Assembly: GCA_002435865.1 (NCBI GenBank)
Contig: DIWV01000010.1
Span: 62,001-126,000, forward strand
Source of the DNA: Cloacimonetes bacterium UBA6097
Lineage (GTDB): Bacteria; Cloacimonadota; Cloacimonadia; Cloacimonadales; Cloacimonadaceae
Reading direction: 5' to 3'
Length of the DNA: 64,000 bases
In this document: in pieces, positions 1-8,036 of the stretch
Layout: the number at the start of each line of letters is the position of its first letter
Position numbering within the stretch: the first letter of the stretch is position 1
The notes under the pieces: generated by a model
Database searches by the model: none
Seen by the model: the letters and a program-made list of their open reading frames with translations, nothing else
Told to the model about the DNA's origin: nothing
Translations under genes and position numbers: made by a program

Positions 1-395
1 TGTGCACTTATACGCTCTGCACTGTAATTATAAAGTCTTTCATAGATTTTACTCTTTACTATTTCAGGTTCTTTTTTAAGTTCTATTACATTCTGGTACA
101 GGTCATCCTTTATGCCATGCAATTCATCCAGCCAACGGGATATCTTTATCAGACCGGGTCTGTACTTGAAATCATAAAATAAAATAAATATGATACTTCC
201 CAGGCTGATAAGCCTGAACAGATTTGCCAAAAGCATGACTTCTGAAGGGGATTTGATAAATACTCTGAACGAAAGGTAGAAGTGAAAAGCCAACGCAAGA
301 ATCAGCAGGCATTTAATCACAGTGCGCCTGAACAAAATACCGTTATAACGGTTACGGATTTTGTTCAATTTTGATTCAAATGCTCTATTTTTCAT
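1..395 (-). CDS. Membrane protein of unknown function, N-terminal part only
   Basis: An open frame on the minus strand starts at an ATG at 395-393 and runs off the left edge, so only about 131 residues are visible. The N-terminus is basic (MKNRAFESKLNKIRNRYNG), followed by two hydrophobic stretches at about residues 26-46 and 55-75 that look like membrane helices. A charged, helix-rich segment follows (about 85-130, including RWLDELHGIKDDLYQNVIE). The ATG has a purine-rich AGGAAG just upstream. I do not recognise the family; large membrane proteins with a short helical hairpin followed by coiled coil (DUF4175-like) are one possibility. Function cannot be assigned from this fragment. Confidence 0.7.
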   Translation of the reverse strand, partial: MKNRAFESKLNKIRNRYNGILFRRTVIKCLLILALAFHFYLSFRVFIKSPSEVMLLANLFRLISLGSIIFILFYDFKYRPGLIKISRWLDELHGIKDDLYQNVIELKKEPEIVKSKIYERLYNYSAERISA

Positions 396-610
396 ACTTC
401 CTACAATTTAGTTTTTCACTAATAGCAAGATTTTAACTCACTGTTAACATGTCAATGCTTTTCGACATATACATATGTTTTACTTCTCTGTTTAAGCCAA
501 ATGATAAATTCCCCGCTTTTCCGGGACATTCTATACGGATTTATAACCAAAGCAGACAACTACGTTATCAAATCATTGTTGATTGTTGCTCAGGTCAATC
601 TTATTTAAAT

Positions 611-698
611 CCCGGTTCTTTCGTGGGATCTTCGCGGTTACTTCCCGGGTCACACCCGCGAATCACCCGGGAACTACCCGGGAACTACCCGGGATAAA
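611..698. repeat. 11-bp-period repeat array, CCCGGG type
   Basis: Eight consecutive 11-mers can be cut in register from 611. Most begin with a six-base C/G core such as CCCGGG followed by five A/T-rich bases (CCCGGGAACTA twice, then variants). The left units carry the complementary layout (TTCCCGGGT), so the two halves can pair. The array fills the middle of the 388-bp gap (396-783) between the 3' end of purM and the start of the truncated membrane-protein gene. I see no gene or clear terminator in the rest of that gap. The same architecture recurs near 7.9, 26.2, 51.7 and 60.1 kb. Confidence 0.85.
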
Positions 699-783
699 TA
701 AAAGAAATGATATAAAAACAAAGGAATTGTCTTGATTTAAAATGGGATAAGATTCTAACTATATTTGAATTAAGTTTGGAAGG

Positions 784-1803
784 CTAATACAGAACCTTTG
801 CTAAGTTCCCAACCTTTGATTTTTCAATTTTACCAATTATTATGCCACAGGTTTGCTTTAATACTTTGGAAGCATCTTTCTCTGCAACAACCAGTATCAT
901 ACCTAAGCCAAGATTAAATACTTTTTGCATTTCTGTGTGCGGTACTTTACCCAGAACTTTCAGCCATTGGAAAATAGCAGGAACTTCCCAGCTTTTTTCA
1001 TCAACTATAGCACATAAACCATCCGGAATTATCCTGCTCAGGTTGCCCGGAATGCCGCCACCGGTTATGTGAGCCATGCCGTGAATCAGGTCTTTCTCGA
1101 GCATCGGTTCTATAACTTTCAAGTAAGATTTATGGACAGCCAGGAAGGCATCAGCGACAGTACAATCAAGCTCTCCGATGTAAGAACCGACTGTAAGTTT
1201 ATTCTTCTCAAGTACACTTCTGGCAAGAGAATAGCCATTTGTATGTAAACCATTACTTGATAGCCCGATTAGTGTGTCGCCTGTCTTGATTTTTTGTCCT
1301 GTGATTAGTTTTTCTTTCTCCACCATGCCGATGATTGTACCTGCCAAATCAAAATCGCCTTTGGCATAAAAACCCGGCATTTCTGCCATTTCCCCACCGA
1401 TAAGCGCACAGCCATTTTCTTTACAGGCTTTGACAAATCCGGAGATAATCTGTTCAATCTGTTTGGGCTCAAGCTTACCAACACCGATATAATCCAGGAA
1501 AAACTGCGGAATAGCACCCTGTACTAATATATCATTAACACAATGATTAACAAGATCCTGCCCTACAGTATCAAACCTGCCTGCCTGGATGGCAAGGCGC
1601 AGTTTGGTGCCAACCCCGTCAGTGCTTGATACAAGAATTGGCTTTTTCCATTGAGATAAATCAATTTGATAAAGCCCGCCAAAGCTGCCGAGTTCGCTCA
1701 GTACGTTTTTATTATAAGTGGTTTTAACTTTTTGTTTGATGGCTTTTACAGCCTGTTCACCGGCTTCAATGTTTACACCTGATTTCCTGTAACTGATAGG
1801 CAT
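784..1803 (-). CDS. purM: Phosphoribosylformylglycinamidine cyclo-ligase (AIR synthetase)
   Basis: This cytosolic enzyme closes the imidazole ring in step five of purine synthesis, converting FGAM plus ATP to AIR. The protein is 339 residues, normal for PurM. Visible family motifs are SSTDGVGTK (residues 59-67, ATP and substrate binding), LIGGEMAEMPGFY, GLSSNGLHTNGYS and the C-terminal HGMAHITGGGIPGNL. The start codon overlaps the stop of the upstream PfkB-family gene by one base (TGATG), so translation is probably coupled. It is the last gene of a minus-strand run that begins with the PTS EIIA gene near 7.7 kb. No other purine genes lie nearby. Confidence 0.96.
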   Translation of the reverse strand: MPISYRKSGVNIEAGEQAVKAIKQKVKTTYNKNVLSELGSFGGLYQIDLSQWKKPILVSSTDGVGTKLRLAIQAGRFDTVGQDLVNHCVNDILVQGAIPQFFLDYIGVGKLEPKQIEQIISGFVKACKENGCALIGGEMAEMPGFYAKGDFDLAGTIIGMVEKEKLITGQKIKTGDTLIGLSSNGLHTNGYSLARSVLEKNKLTVGSYIGELDCTVADAFLAVHKSYLKVIEPMLEKDLIHGMAHITGGGIPGNLSRIIPDGLCAIVDEKSWEVPAIFQWLKVLGKVPHTEMQKVFNLGLGMILVVAEKDASKVLKQTCGIIIGKIEKSKVGNLAKVLY

Positions 1804-2699
1804 CAGATTTTCATCCAGAGTTTAAGCTCATCCTGCATGAGCTGTATGTGGTCAAAGGAATGATTAGCAAGCTTGACAACACTGAATTCACTCACGTTCA
1901 AAGCTGCCATTACGGTTCCATACAGACAGGCTTCCTTGAGGTTTTGGGGCGTCATCTCACCTACCTTGGCAAGATAGCCCATAAAACCACCTGCAAACGA
2001 ATCGCCTGCTCCTGTAGGATCTTTAACTTCAACAATCGGATAAGCCGGACAAAAGAAAAGTGTATTATCTCCAATCAGGACACTGCCATATTCACCACGT
2101 TTGAGTACTAAAAGCTTTGGACCTTTCTGCAGAACAACATCTGCAGCAGTATAAACGTCTTTCTTTCCGGCATATGCCTTAAGTTCATCTTCGTTCATAA
2201 AGACAATATCGACTTTGCTGATAACTTCGTCCAAACGCTCTTTAGCGCCATTTATCCAGTAATTCATAGTATCACAGGCAACGAAGTTATAGCTTTTGCA
2301 TTGTTCCAATACTCTTAACTGCAAATCCGGATGGATGTTACCCAAAAGAAGGCTGTTACAGGTATGACAGCTTTCCGGCAACACAGGATTAAAATCACCG
2401 AATACATTAAGCTGTGTATCCAGGGTCTGTGCCTGATTCCAGTTTTCATACTTGCCTGACCATCTGAAAGTGCTGCCTTCTTTAACTTCCAGTCCTTCCA
2501 CTTCTATGCCGTGCTTTTTAAGCAAGTCAATATGCTCAATTGGGAAATCGGAACCGACTACGCCCACAGTATAGACTTTTGTAAAATATGAAGCTGCCAA
2601 AGCACCGTATACAGCAGAGCCACCCAGGGCATCATTTACCTTGCCTACAGGAGTTTCAATGCTATCCAGAGCGACTGAACCAACTATCACTAAACTCAT
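1803..2699 (-). CDS. PfkB-family sugar or nucleoside kinase
   Basis: A 298-residue ribokinase-fold kinase. The N-terminal glycine pair motif (DALGGSAVYGALAA, residues 23-36) and the C-terminal PfkB signature DPTGAGDSFAGG (227-238, with D233 the expected catalytic base) are both intact, as is the NEDE segment before the ATP-binding half. These show an ATP-dependent phosphotransferase of the PfkB family but do not fix the substrate. The gene is joined to purM by a one-base overlap and sits 12 bp after the small membrane-protein gene. The purM coupling hints at nucleoside or ribose metabolism, which is inference only. Confidence 0.85.
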   Translation of the reverse strand: MSLVIVGSVALDSIETPVGKVNDALGGSAVYGALAASYFTKVYTVGVVGSDFPIEHIDLLKKHGIEVEGLEVKEGSTFRWSGKYENWNQAQTLDTQLNVFGDFNPVLPESCHTCNSLLLGNIHPDLQLRVLEQCKSYNFVACDTMNYWINGAKERLDEVISKVDIVFMNEDELKAYAGKKDVYTAADVVLQKGPKLLVLKRGEYGSVLIGDNTLFFCPAYPIVEVKDPTGAGDSFAGGFMGYLAKVGEMTPQNLKEACLYGTVMAALNVSEFSVVKLANHSFDHIQLMQDELKLWMKI

Positions 2700-2711
2700 C
2701 AGATTATTCCT

Positions 2712-2906
2712 TTATGGTTGTACCTGAACAGTATCAGGTTTGGCATTTATCTTTGACCAGTCAATATTCTTGCTTTTAGTAAGTTTTTGAATTGTAAAAA
2801 CTAAAGCAACAAGAATAATAATCTTTATCAGGAGACTTGTCCAGTTCATCGCTTTGCTTCTTTTTTGCTGCCAGCGGTCTTTTAATTTCTTGTTAAAATC
2901 TTCCAT
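2712..2906 (-). CDS. Small single-pass membrane protein, unknown function
   Basis: A 64-residue product with a strongly basic N-terminal segment (about residues 1-20), one hydrophobic helix (LLIKIIILVALVFTI, about 25-39) and a polar tail. It lies 5 bp after the aminotransferase gene and 12 bp before the PfkB gene, in the same direction. That tight packing, rather than homology, supports it as a real gene. The topology looks like a positively charged cytoplasmic N-terminus and a periplasmic C-terminus. I do not recognise a family. Confidence 0.6.
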   Translation of the reverse strand: MEDFNKKLKDRWQQKRSKAMNWTSLLIKIIILVALVFTIQKLTKSKNIDWSKINAKPDTVQVQP

Positions 2907-2911
2907 TGATA

Positions 2912-4120
2912 TCAGCTGTTTTCCCTGAGTTCCTGCAGGAATTCAGAAAAGCGTTGTGCACCTTTTACCAGGTTTTCCATACTGTTGGCATAGGAGAAAC
3001 GGACAAAGCCTTCAATACCAAAAGCACTTCCCGAAACTAATGCTACGTGGTATTTCTCCAGCAGCTTTTCGCAGAACTGGTCTGTATTCTTTATACCTAA
3101 AGTGTTGTTTTTAATATACCAACTGATATTGGGGAATATATAAAATGCTCCTTCAGGTTTGAAGCAGCTGAGGTGCGGATTCTTAACCAGTTCCGTGTAA
3201 AGGAAATTACGGCGTTTATCAAATTCCAGCCGCATAGCTTCTATGGAATCATCTTCTTTAAGCAAAGCAGTAACACAAGCCATTTGTGTGATTGAATTTA
3301 CACAGGATGTGGCATGTTCCTGAACCCTGCCTGCATAAGATATAATGTTTGCCGGTCCGGCAGCATAGCCAAGCCTCCAGCCAGTCATGGCATAAGCTTT
3401 GGATACTCCGTTCACGATAACTGTATGCTCCTGCATCTCAGGACTTACAGAAGCAATAGAGAAATGCCTGGAATCGTCATATACAAGTCTTTCATAGATT
3501 TCGTCAGAGATAACAAGAATCTTGTGTTTAAGGCAAACTTCAGCAATTTCTTCCAGTTCCTTCTGAGTATAAACAGTACCTGTAGGATTGCTGGGAGAAT
3601 TCAGAATGAGCACTTTGGCAGTAGGATTATCTGTTATAGTACTTTCCAGAACATCAGCTTTGACTCTGAATCCATCTACCTGATAGGTCGTAAGGTATAC
3701 AGGATCGGCTTCTGCGAGGAGAACCTGATATGGATAACTAACCCAAAAAGGAACAGGAATAATAACCTGGTCGTGATTATCGCAGACAGCCATTAATACA
3801 TCCAGAATGGAAGCTTTTGCACCCGGAGAAACAAGTATCTGCTTCGGGTCATATTTCAAACCATTATCTCTCTCCAGTTTCTGGCAGATAGCTTTGCGGA
3901 GTTCAATTATACCAGCATTGGCTGTATATCTGGTAAAGTTGTCATCAATCGCTTTATGAGCAGCCTGTTTGATGTAATCAGGAGTATTAAAATCAGGTTC
4001 TCCCACGCCAAAGTTGATAACATCCAGTCCGGCATCTTTCATTTCCTTCGCCTTATTGGATATAGCTAAAGTCGGAGACGGCTTGACTAATTGGATACGA
4101 TTAGATAGTTTAATTGTCAT
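2912..4120 (-). CDS. Class I PLP aminotransferase, aspartate aminotransferase type
   Basis: A 402-residue fold-type I aminotransferase that moves amino groups between an amino acid (probably aspartate) and a 2-oxo acid in the cytosol. Visible are the substrate-side segment INFGVGEPDFNTP (residues 35-47), SPSNPTG (175-181), SDEIYERLVY (205-214) and the PLP lysine K241 in GVSKAYAMTGWRLGY. The length and the GVGEPDF/MTGWRLG motifs match the bacterial I-gamma aspartate aminotransferases (AspB type), which sometimes also use aromatic or prephenate substrates. A GAGGAC ribosome-binding site lies just upstream of the ATG. It follows glyS at a 47-bp gap. Confidence 0.88.
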   Translation of the reverse strand: MTIKLSNRIQLVKPSPTLAISNKAKEMKDAGLDVINFGVGEPDFNTPDYIKQAAHKAIDDNFTRYTANAGIIELRKAICQKLERDNGLKYDPKQILVSPGAKASILDVLMAVCDNHDQVIIPVPFWVSYPYQVLLAEADPVYLTTYQVDGFRVKADVLESTITDNPTAKVLILNSPSNPTGTVYTQKELEEIAEVCLKHKILVISDEIYERLVYDDSRHFSIASVSPEMQEHTVIVNGVSKAYAMTGWRLGYAAGPANIISYAGRVQEHATSCVNSITQMACVTALLKEDDSIEAMRLEFDKRRNFLYTELVKNPHLSCFKPEGAFYIFPNISWYIKNNTLGIKNTDQFCEKLLEKYHVALVSGSAFGIEGFVRFSYANSMENLVKGAQRFSEFLQELRENS

Positions 4121-4167
4121 ATTGTCCTCTATTATCTATTTTATTTAATCTCTAAAATCTTGAATTT

Positions 4168-6261
4168 TCATTTACCTTCAACAACAATCAGAGACAAATC
4201 TGCAACCATCAAGAAAGCTTTGCGTATCTCCTGAAGCAATGCATAGCGGTTCTTGCGAAGTTCCATATCGTCAACATTAACCAGAACATCATCAAAGAAC
4301 TTATCTATAGCAGTCCGAATTCCAACCAGATGATTCAGCACTTCTGCATATTTAAGCTGCTCAAGCTCTTTTTTAATGTCCTTTTCCAGCGTTTTTAAAG
4401 CAGTATGAAGCGCTTGTTCAGCAGGTTCCTTCAGCAAGCTTTCGTTGATTTCCAGTGTTTGTTTTTCGTCTTTTATAATATTGGAAACACGTTTAAAACC
4501 TATAACAAGTTTAACGAAATCTTCATTCGTTTTAAAGTTCTGCAGTGCTCTGGCTCTTTCCATTAAGTGCAGAAGGTTACCAAAATCAATATGCATTACA
4601 CTTTCAATGACATCATAATCAATGCTCTGTTGCTGGAGATACCAGTTAATTCTCTGATGAAAGTAATTGAGTATTATTTTATAATTCTCGTTAGTGTTAA
4701 TTTTAGGTTGATTAAATCTGTTCATAACATACTGAATTACATCTGTGATATCTATATCCCATGTTCTATCAGCCACAATCTGCACTATTCCATTAGCTGC
4801 CCTGCGTAAAGCAAAGGGATCTGCTGAACCTGTGGGAAGCATTCCTATGCCGATTATACCGCACACTGTATCCAGTTTATCTGCAACTGCAGTGATAGCT
4901 CCATTTATACTTTGTGGAAGCTCATCATTCTGTCCTCGTGGCATATAATGTTCATAAATGCCTTGGGCTACATCCTTTGTTTCACCTGATGCCAGGGCAT
5001 AGTGCATTCCGATATAACCCTGTAACTTGGTAAATTCCTTCTCACCAAGCATTTTAGTTACGAGGTCAGCTTTACATAATAAGGCAGTTCTGGCTGCTGA
5101 AATACTTGCTTCTTCAGATAAATTCAATTGCTTGCAAATATAAGACGATATCTCAACAATCCTGTCTGTTTTCTCTTTCAGAGTACCAAGTTCTGCCTGG
5201 AATACGACATCTTCAAGCTTATCAACATATGCTTCAAGGGCAAACTTTGTATCTTCCTGAAAATACCACATGGCATCGACCAGACGTGGCTTGATAACTT
5301 TTTCATTACCCTTTCTGATTAACTCGTTATTTGCAGGATTACCATTGGAAATAAAGACAAACTTATTTGTGAGCTTGCCATTTTTGTCCATTACCGCAAA
5401 GTACTTTTGGTTCTGACTGATGGTTGACGTAATAATCTTTTCCGGCAGAATGAGAAATTCTTTACCAAATTCAGCAATAACTGCTGTGGGATATTCAACT
5501 AAATCACTAACAGTCTGTAGAAGTCCTTCATCAATATCGACTGAGAATTCTTTGTCAGGAAAGATATCCGTAAGCTGCTGTTTGATAAGTTCATATCTTT
5601 CTTGTCTGTCGGCATTTACCTGAACAGTTTTGAGCGCATTAAAATATTCCTGCGGTTTTGTTATTTCTACTGATTTATCAAGACCTGAATAGCGGTTGCC
5701 CATACTTGTTCTACCAGATATTATTCCATTTATCTGAACAGGTAAAATATCTTCACCCCACAGACAGACAAGCCATCTCACAGGCCTGGCAAATTCTAAT
5801 GCACTACTTCCCCAATTCATCTTTTTAGGAAACGGTATTGCAGGAAGCAAAGATTCAATCCAGTTTTTTAATATCTGCTCAGTAGGCACACCAATCTGAT
5901 TAATCCTGATAGCTGCGACCTCGCCTTTGGGAGTATCCTGCCAGAAAACATCATCTGCTGTTGCCTGATTGCTTCTGAGAAAACCTTCAAGTGCCTGAGA
6001 GACAGAACCATCTTCCCTGAAGGCAATACGCCTGGATGGACCCGTTTTGACTGTATCCAGGTCATCTTGTTTGATTTGTAAATCTTTAACAATCAGAACC
6101 AGTCTTCTGGGGGTGTAAGTAACTTTTATTGTTTTGGAAGTCAGCCGGTTTTCTTTTACTAATTCTTTAAAGCCTGTTTCAATAAAGTTTACTGCATCTT
6201 TCAGATAGCCGGCTGGAATTTCCTCTGTACCAATTTCTAATAAGAAGTCTTTTGTTAGCAG
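4168..6261 (-). CDS. glyS: Glycyl-tRNA synthetase beta subunit, apparent CTG start
   Basis: Beta subunit of the bacterial alpha2-beta2 glycyl-tRNA synthetase, which charges tRNA-Gly. One uninterrupted frame runs from a TAG at 6291-6289 to the stop at 4168. The N-terminal signature LEIGTEEIPAGY, TPRRLVL and the GPSRRIAF segment are all present, followed by the HD-like middle and the C-terminal anticodon-binding region. No ATG, GTG or TTG lies between the upstream stop and the signature. The CTG at 6261-6259 aligns with the usual initiator position and has a GAGG five bases upstream, giving 697 aa, a normal length. The first GTG (5889) would remove about 124 conserved residues. The alpha subunit gene is not in this window. 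Confidence 0.9.
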   Translation of the reverse strand: MLTKDFLLEIGTEEIPAGYLKDAVNFIETGFKELVKENRLTSKTIKVTYTPRRLVLIVKDLQIKQDDLDTVKTGPSRRIAFREDGSVSQALEGFLRSNQATADDVFWQDTPKGEVAAIRINQIGVPTEQILKNWIESLLPAIPFPKKMNWGSSALEFARPVRWLVCLWGEDILPVQINGIISGRTSMGNRYSGLDKSVEITKPQEYFNALKTVQVNADRQERYELIKQQLTDIFPDKEFSVDIDEGLLQTVSDLVEYPTAVIAEFGKEFLILPEKIITSTISQNQKYFAVMDKNGKLTNKFVFISNGNPANNELIRKGNEKVIKPRLVDAMWYFQEDTKFALEAYVDKLEDVVFQAELGTLKEKTDRIVEISSYICKQLNLSEEASISAARTALLCKADLVTKMLGEKEFTKLQGYIGMHYALASGETKDVAQGIYEHYMPRGQNDELPQSINGAITAVADKLDTVCGIIGIGMLPTGSADPFALRRAANGIVQIVADRTWDIDITDVIQYVMNRFNQPKINTNENYKIILNYFHQRINWYLQQQSIDYDVIESVMHIDFGNLLHLMERARALQNFKTNEDFVKLVIGFKRVSNIIKDEKQTLEINESLLKEPAEQALHTALKTLEKDIKKELEQLKYAEVLNHLVGIRTAIDKFFDDVLVNVDDMELRKNRYALLQEIRKAFLMVADLSLIVVEGK

Positions 6262-6316
6262 ATTTACCTCACATTCAGGATTCAGTTTCTACTGATTATT
6301 GAGTATTTGCGCAATT

Positions 6317-7267
6317 TTAAAATGTATAAATCAGTGTGCCCTGATTAACAAAACCCAGATTACCGTAAGAAGATATACCATAGTCAAATTTATATTTCTT
6401 CCAGTTAAAACCTGCTCCAAAACTGAGTCCTGATGACCAATCCCAGCTTCCTCCGGTCTTCCAATCATCTGAGTTGGCATTATAGCCGGTTCTGAGGTTC
6501 AGCATTGGGTGTAATTTATACTCAAAACCTGTTTTAACTGTCAGGTTTGAGTTTTGTGGTTTTGATATATCAATTGCTCCCAGCAAAGAGGGATTTAGCT
6601 GATAACTGAGACCGGCTGCAAAAGTAAATGGCAGTTTTTCGGTGTATTTATCATCTGTATAATAGGTTATTTGCTTGCCAAGATTTCTTACTGATATACC
6701 AACTTTAATTTTCTCATTCATCGGATGGTGTATCAAACCTGCATCGACAGCTATGGCTGAAGCAGAATAAGTATCTATTTTATCGTAAATATATTTTAAG
6801 CCGATGCCCAGGTCAATAGCCGGATTGATTATTCGGGCAGCTGAAACGCCAAATATTATGTCGCTTGCTCCAAATGTGTCGCCGGTATCAAGATATTCAT
6901 TACTCTGAGTAACTTCAGTTCTATCAATCTGACCAAAATTAAGGTAATGAAGCATTAATCCAAAAGTCACGTTTTCATCACGCGGAAAAAGCATATGCAA
7001 AGCACCACCATTTGACTCAACAAAATAACTGCTATAGGTGCTTGATAATTCTTTCCCTTCTACTTTCAGAATTGCTGCAGGATTAAACTGCAGACCATCT
7101 ATTGTGGCATTGACACCTGTCATTGCTCTTGCCATTCCCATTGCACGTGCAGAATATATCACCTGCAGATGATTAAAACCTGATGTGCCGGCATCTTCAT
7201 TTACTCCCCATAACGAAAGAGTAAATAATACCAACAAGCTAAGGGCGAGTATTTTGTGTAATAACAT
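6317..7267 (-). CDS. PorV/PorQ-family outer-membrane protein
   Basis: A 316-residue exported protein with a signal peptide at about residues 1-20 and a body typical of PorV/PorQ-family barrels. The early segment RAMGMARAMTGVNATIDGLQFNPAAI is the recognisable family hallmark, and the protein ends in an aromatic residue (GTLIYTF), as outer-membrane barrels do. In Bacteroidota, PorV works with the type IX secretion system as a shuttle for cargo carrying C-terminal sorting domains, and several such cargo proteins occur in this window. The start overlaps the end of the EIIA gene by 29 bp. Whether this copy serves secretion or is another barrel of the family is not resolved. Confidence 0.75.
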   Translation of the reverse strand: MLLHKILALSLLVLFTLSLWGVNEDAGTSGFNHLQVIYSARAMGMARAMTGVNATIDGLQFNPAAILKVEGKELSSTYSSYFVESNGGALHMLFPRDENVTFGLMLHYLNFGQIDRTEVTQSNEYLDTGDTFGASDIIFGVSAARIINPAIDLGIGLKYIYDKIDTYSASAIAVDAGLIHHPMNEKIKVGISVRNLGKQITYYTDDKYTEKLPFTFAAGLSYQLNPSLLGAIDISKPQNSNLTVKTGFEYKLHPMLNLRTGYNANSDDWKTGGSWDWSSGLSFGAGFNWKKYKFDYGISSYGNLGFVNQGTLIYTF

Positions 7268-7721
7268 GCTCTATCTCACTTACCTTTGTATAAAGCTCTT
7301 CTTCTGTATTCGATGATAAAAGTTCCAGCCTTTTGTCATCCTGCTTCAGATACTCCGACAGAGAACGGAGAATCATCATATATTCCTGGTTGGAGTTCTG
7401 AGGAACTGCTATTAAAAACACTCCTCTTACCGGTTTACTATCCATTGATTGAAACTCCAATGGTTCCTTAAGAAGGCAAACAGCAATCCTTAGTGTATTT
7501 ACCATCAAATCACGCGCATGAGGAATTGCTACTTCACGTCCTATACCGGTACTCATTATCTCTTCCCGACCTTTTACTGCTGCCAGAAATCTATCGGGAA
7601 ATTCCATACAGCCACTCTGAGCCAACAATCCTGTCATATAATCAAGACAATGATTCTTGTCATCAAACCGGTCTATAATCTTAACTAAGTTACGCTTGAA
7701 CAATTTGGTCATACACTTCAT
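7239..7721 (-). CDS. PTS EIIA domain protein, fructose/nitrogen (PtsN) type
   Basis: A 160-residue single-domain EIIA protein. The phospho-accepting histidine lies in GIGREVAIPHAR, the standard EIIA-Fru/Ntr motif, followed by VFLIAVPQNSNQEYM. No EIIB, EIIC or HPr gene is nearby, so a regulatory PtsN-like role is more likely than sugar uptake, though this is inference. Two starts are possible: the ATG at 7721 or the ATG at 7712, which has the better purine stretch (GGATGAAG) upstream. It heads the minus-strand run ending with purM and overlaps the PorV-like gene by 29 bp. Two TTGAC boxes lie 25-45 bp upstream but lack a convincing -10. Confidence 0.85.
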   Translation of the reverse strand: MKCMTKLFKRNLVKIIDRFDDKNHCLDYMTGLLAQSGCMEFPDRFLAAVKGREEIMSTGIGREVAIPHARDLMVNTLRIAVCLLKEPLEFQSMDSKPVRGVFLIAVPQNSNQEYMMILRSLSEYLKQDDKRLELLSSNTEEELYTKVSEIEHVITQNTRP

Positions 7722-7876
7722 CCATTTTAATTTATATACTTATTTTTTGTCAATCCTCTATAAGTCAATAAAAACTTTACTTAAATTATACTCAATTTTA
7801 CTTTTTCTCACATCCTAACTTACCACATGTCAATTATCTGTAACACGATTTGTTCCTATTTCCACCTTATTTGACA

Positions 7877-7953
7877 CAGGGAGGTATGAGGGAGTCATTA
7901 GAGAGAAAGTCCCTGATGACTCCCTGATGACTCCCTGATGACTCTCTGCGTGA
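7877..7953. repeat. 11-bp-period repeat array, TCCCTGATGAC type
   Basis: Seven 11-mers in register. Three G-rich units (for example GAGGGAGTCAT) are followed by three perfect copies of TCCCTGATGAC and one variant (TCTCTGCGTGA). The left units are near-complements of the right units (GGGAGTCAT against ATGACTCCC), so the array can fold back on itself. It sits in the 315-bp gap (7722-8036) between the argF terminator and the EIIA gene. The rest of that gap is A/T-rich with no further gene. The same unit is the core of the array at 60.1 kb. Confidence 0.88.
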
Positions 7954-7985
7954 AGAAGGAATCACTTGAGGTTCAATTAAGAAAA

Positions 7986-8009
7986 AAGGCGGTTGTAATG
8001 AACCGCCTT
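7986..8009 (-). terminator. Rho-independent terminator of argF
   Basis: A perfect 9-bp stem, AAGGCGGTT paired with AACCGCCTT around a six-base loop. On the minus strand it is followed by a run of T residues (complement of the A-run at 7982-7987). It starts 27 bp after the argF stop codon. Confidence 0.9.
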
Positions 8010-8036
8010 ATAATGTATTATGGTTATTTTAATCGT

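Noticed and set aside
449..697. An 82-residue open frame on the plus strand
   Set aside because: It runs through the CCCGGG 11-bp array, and its end is a translation of the repeat. It has no ribosome-binding site.
5868..6092. Reading glyS as a frameshifted or broken gene
   Set aside because: The correct frame is open without interruption from 6288 to the stop at 4168. Only the lack of an ATG makes it look truncated.
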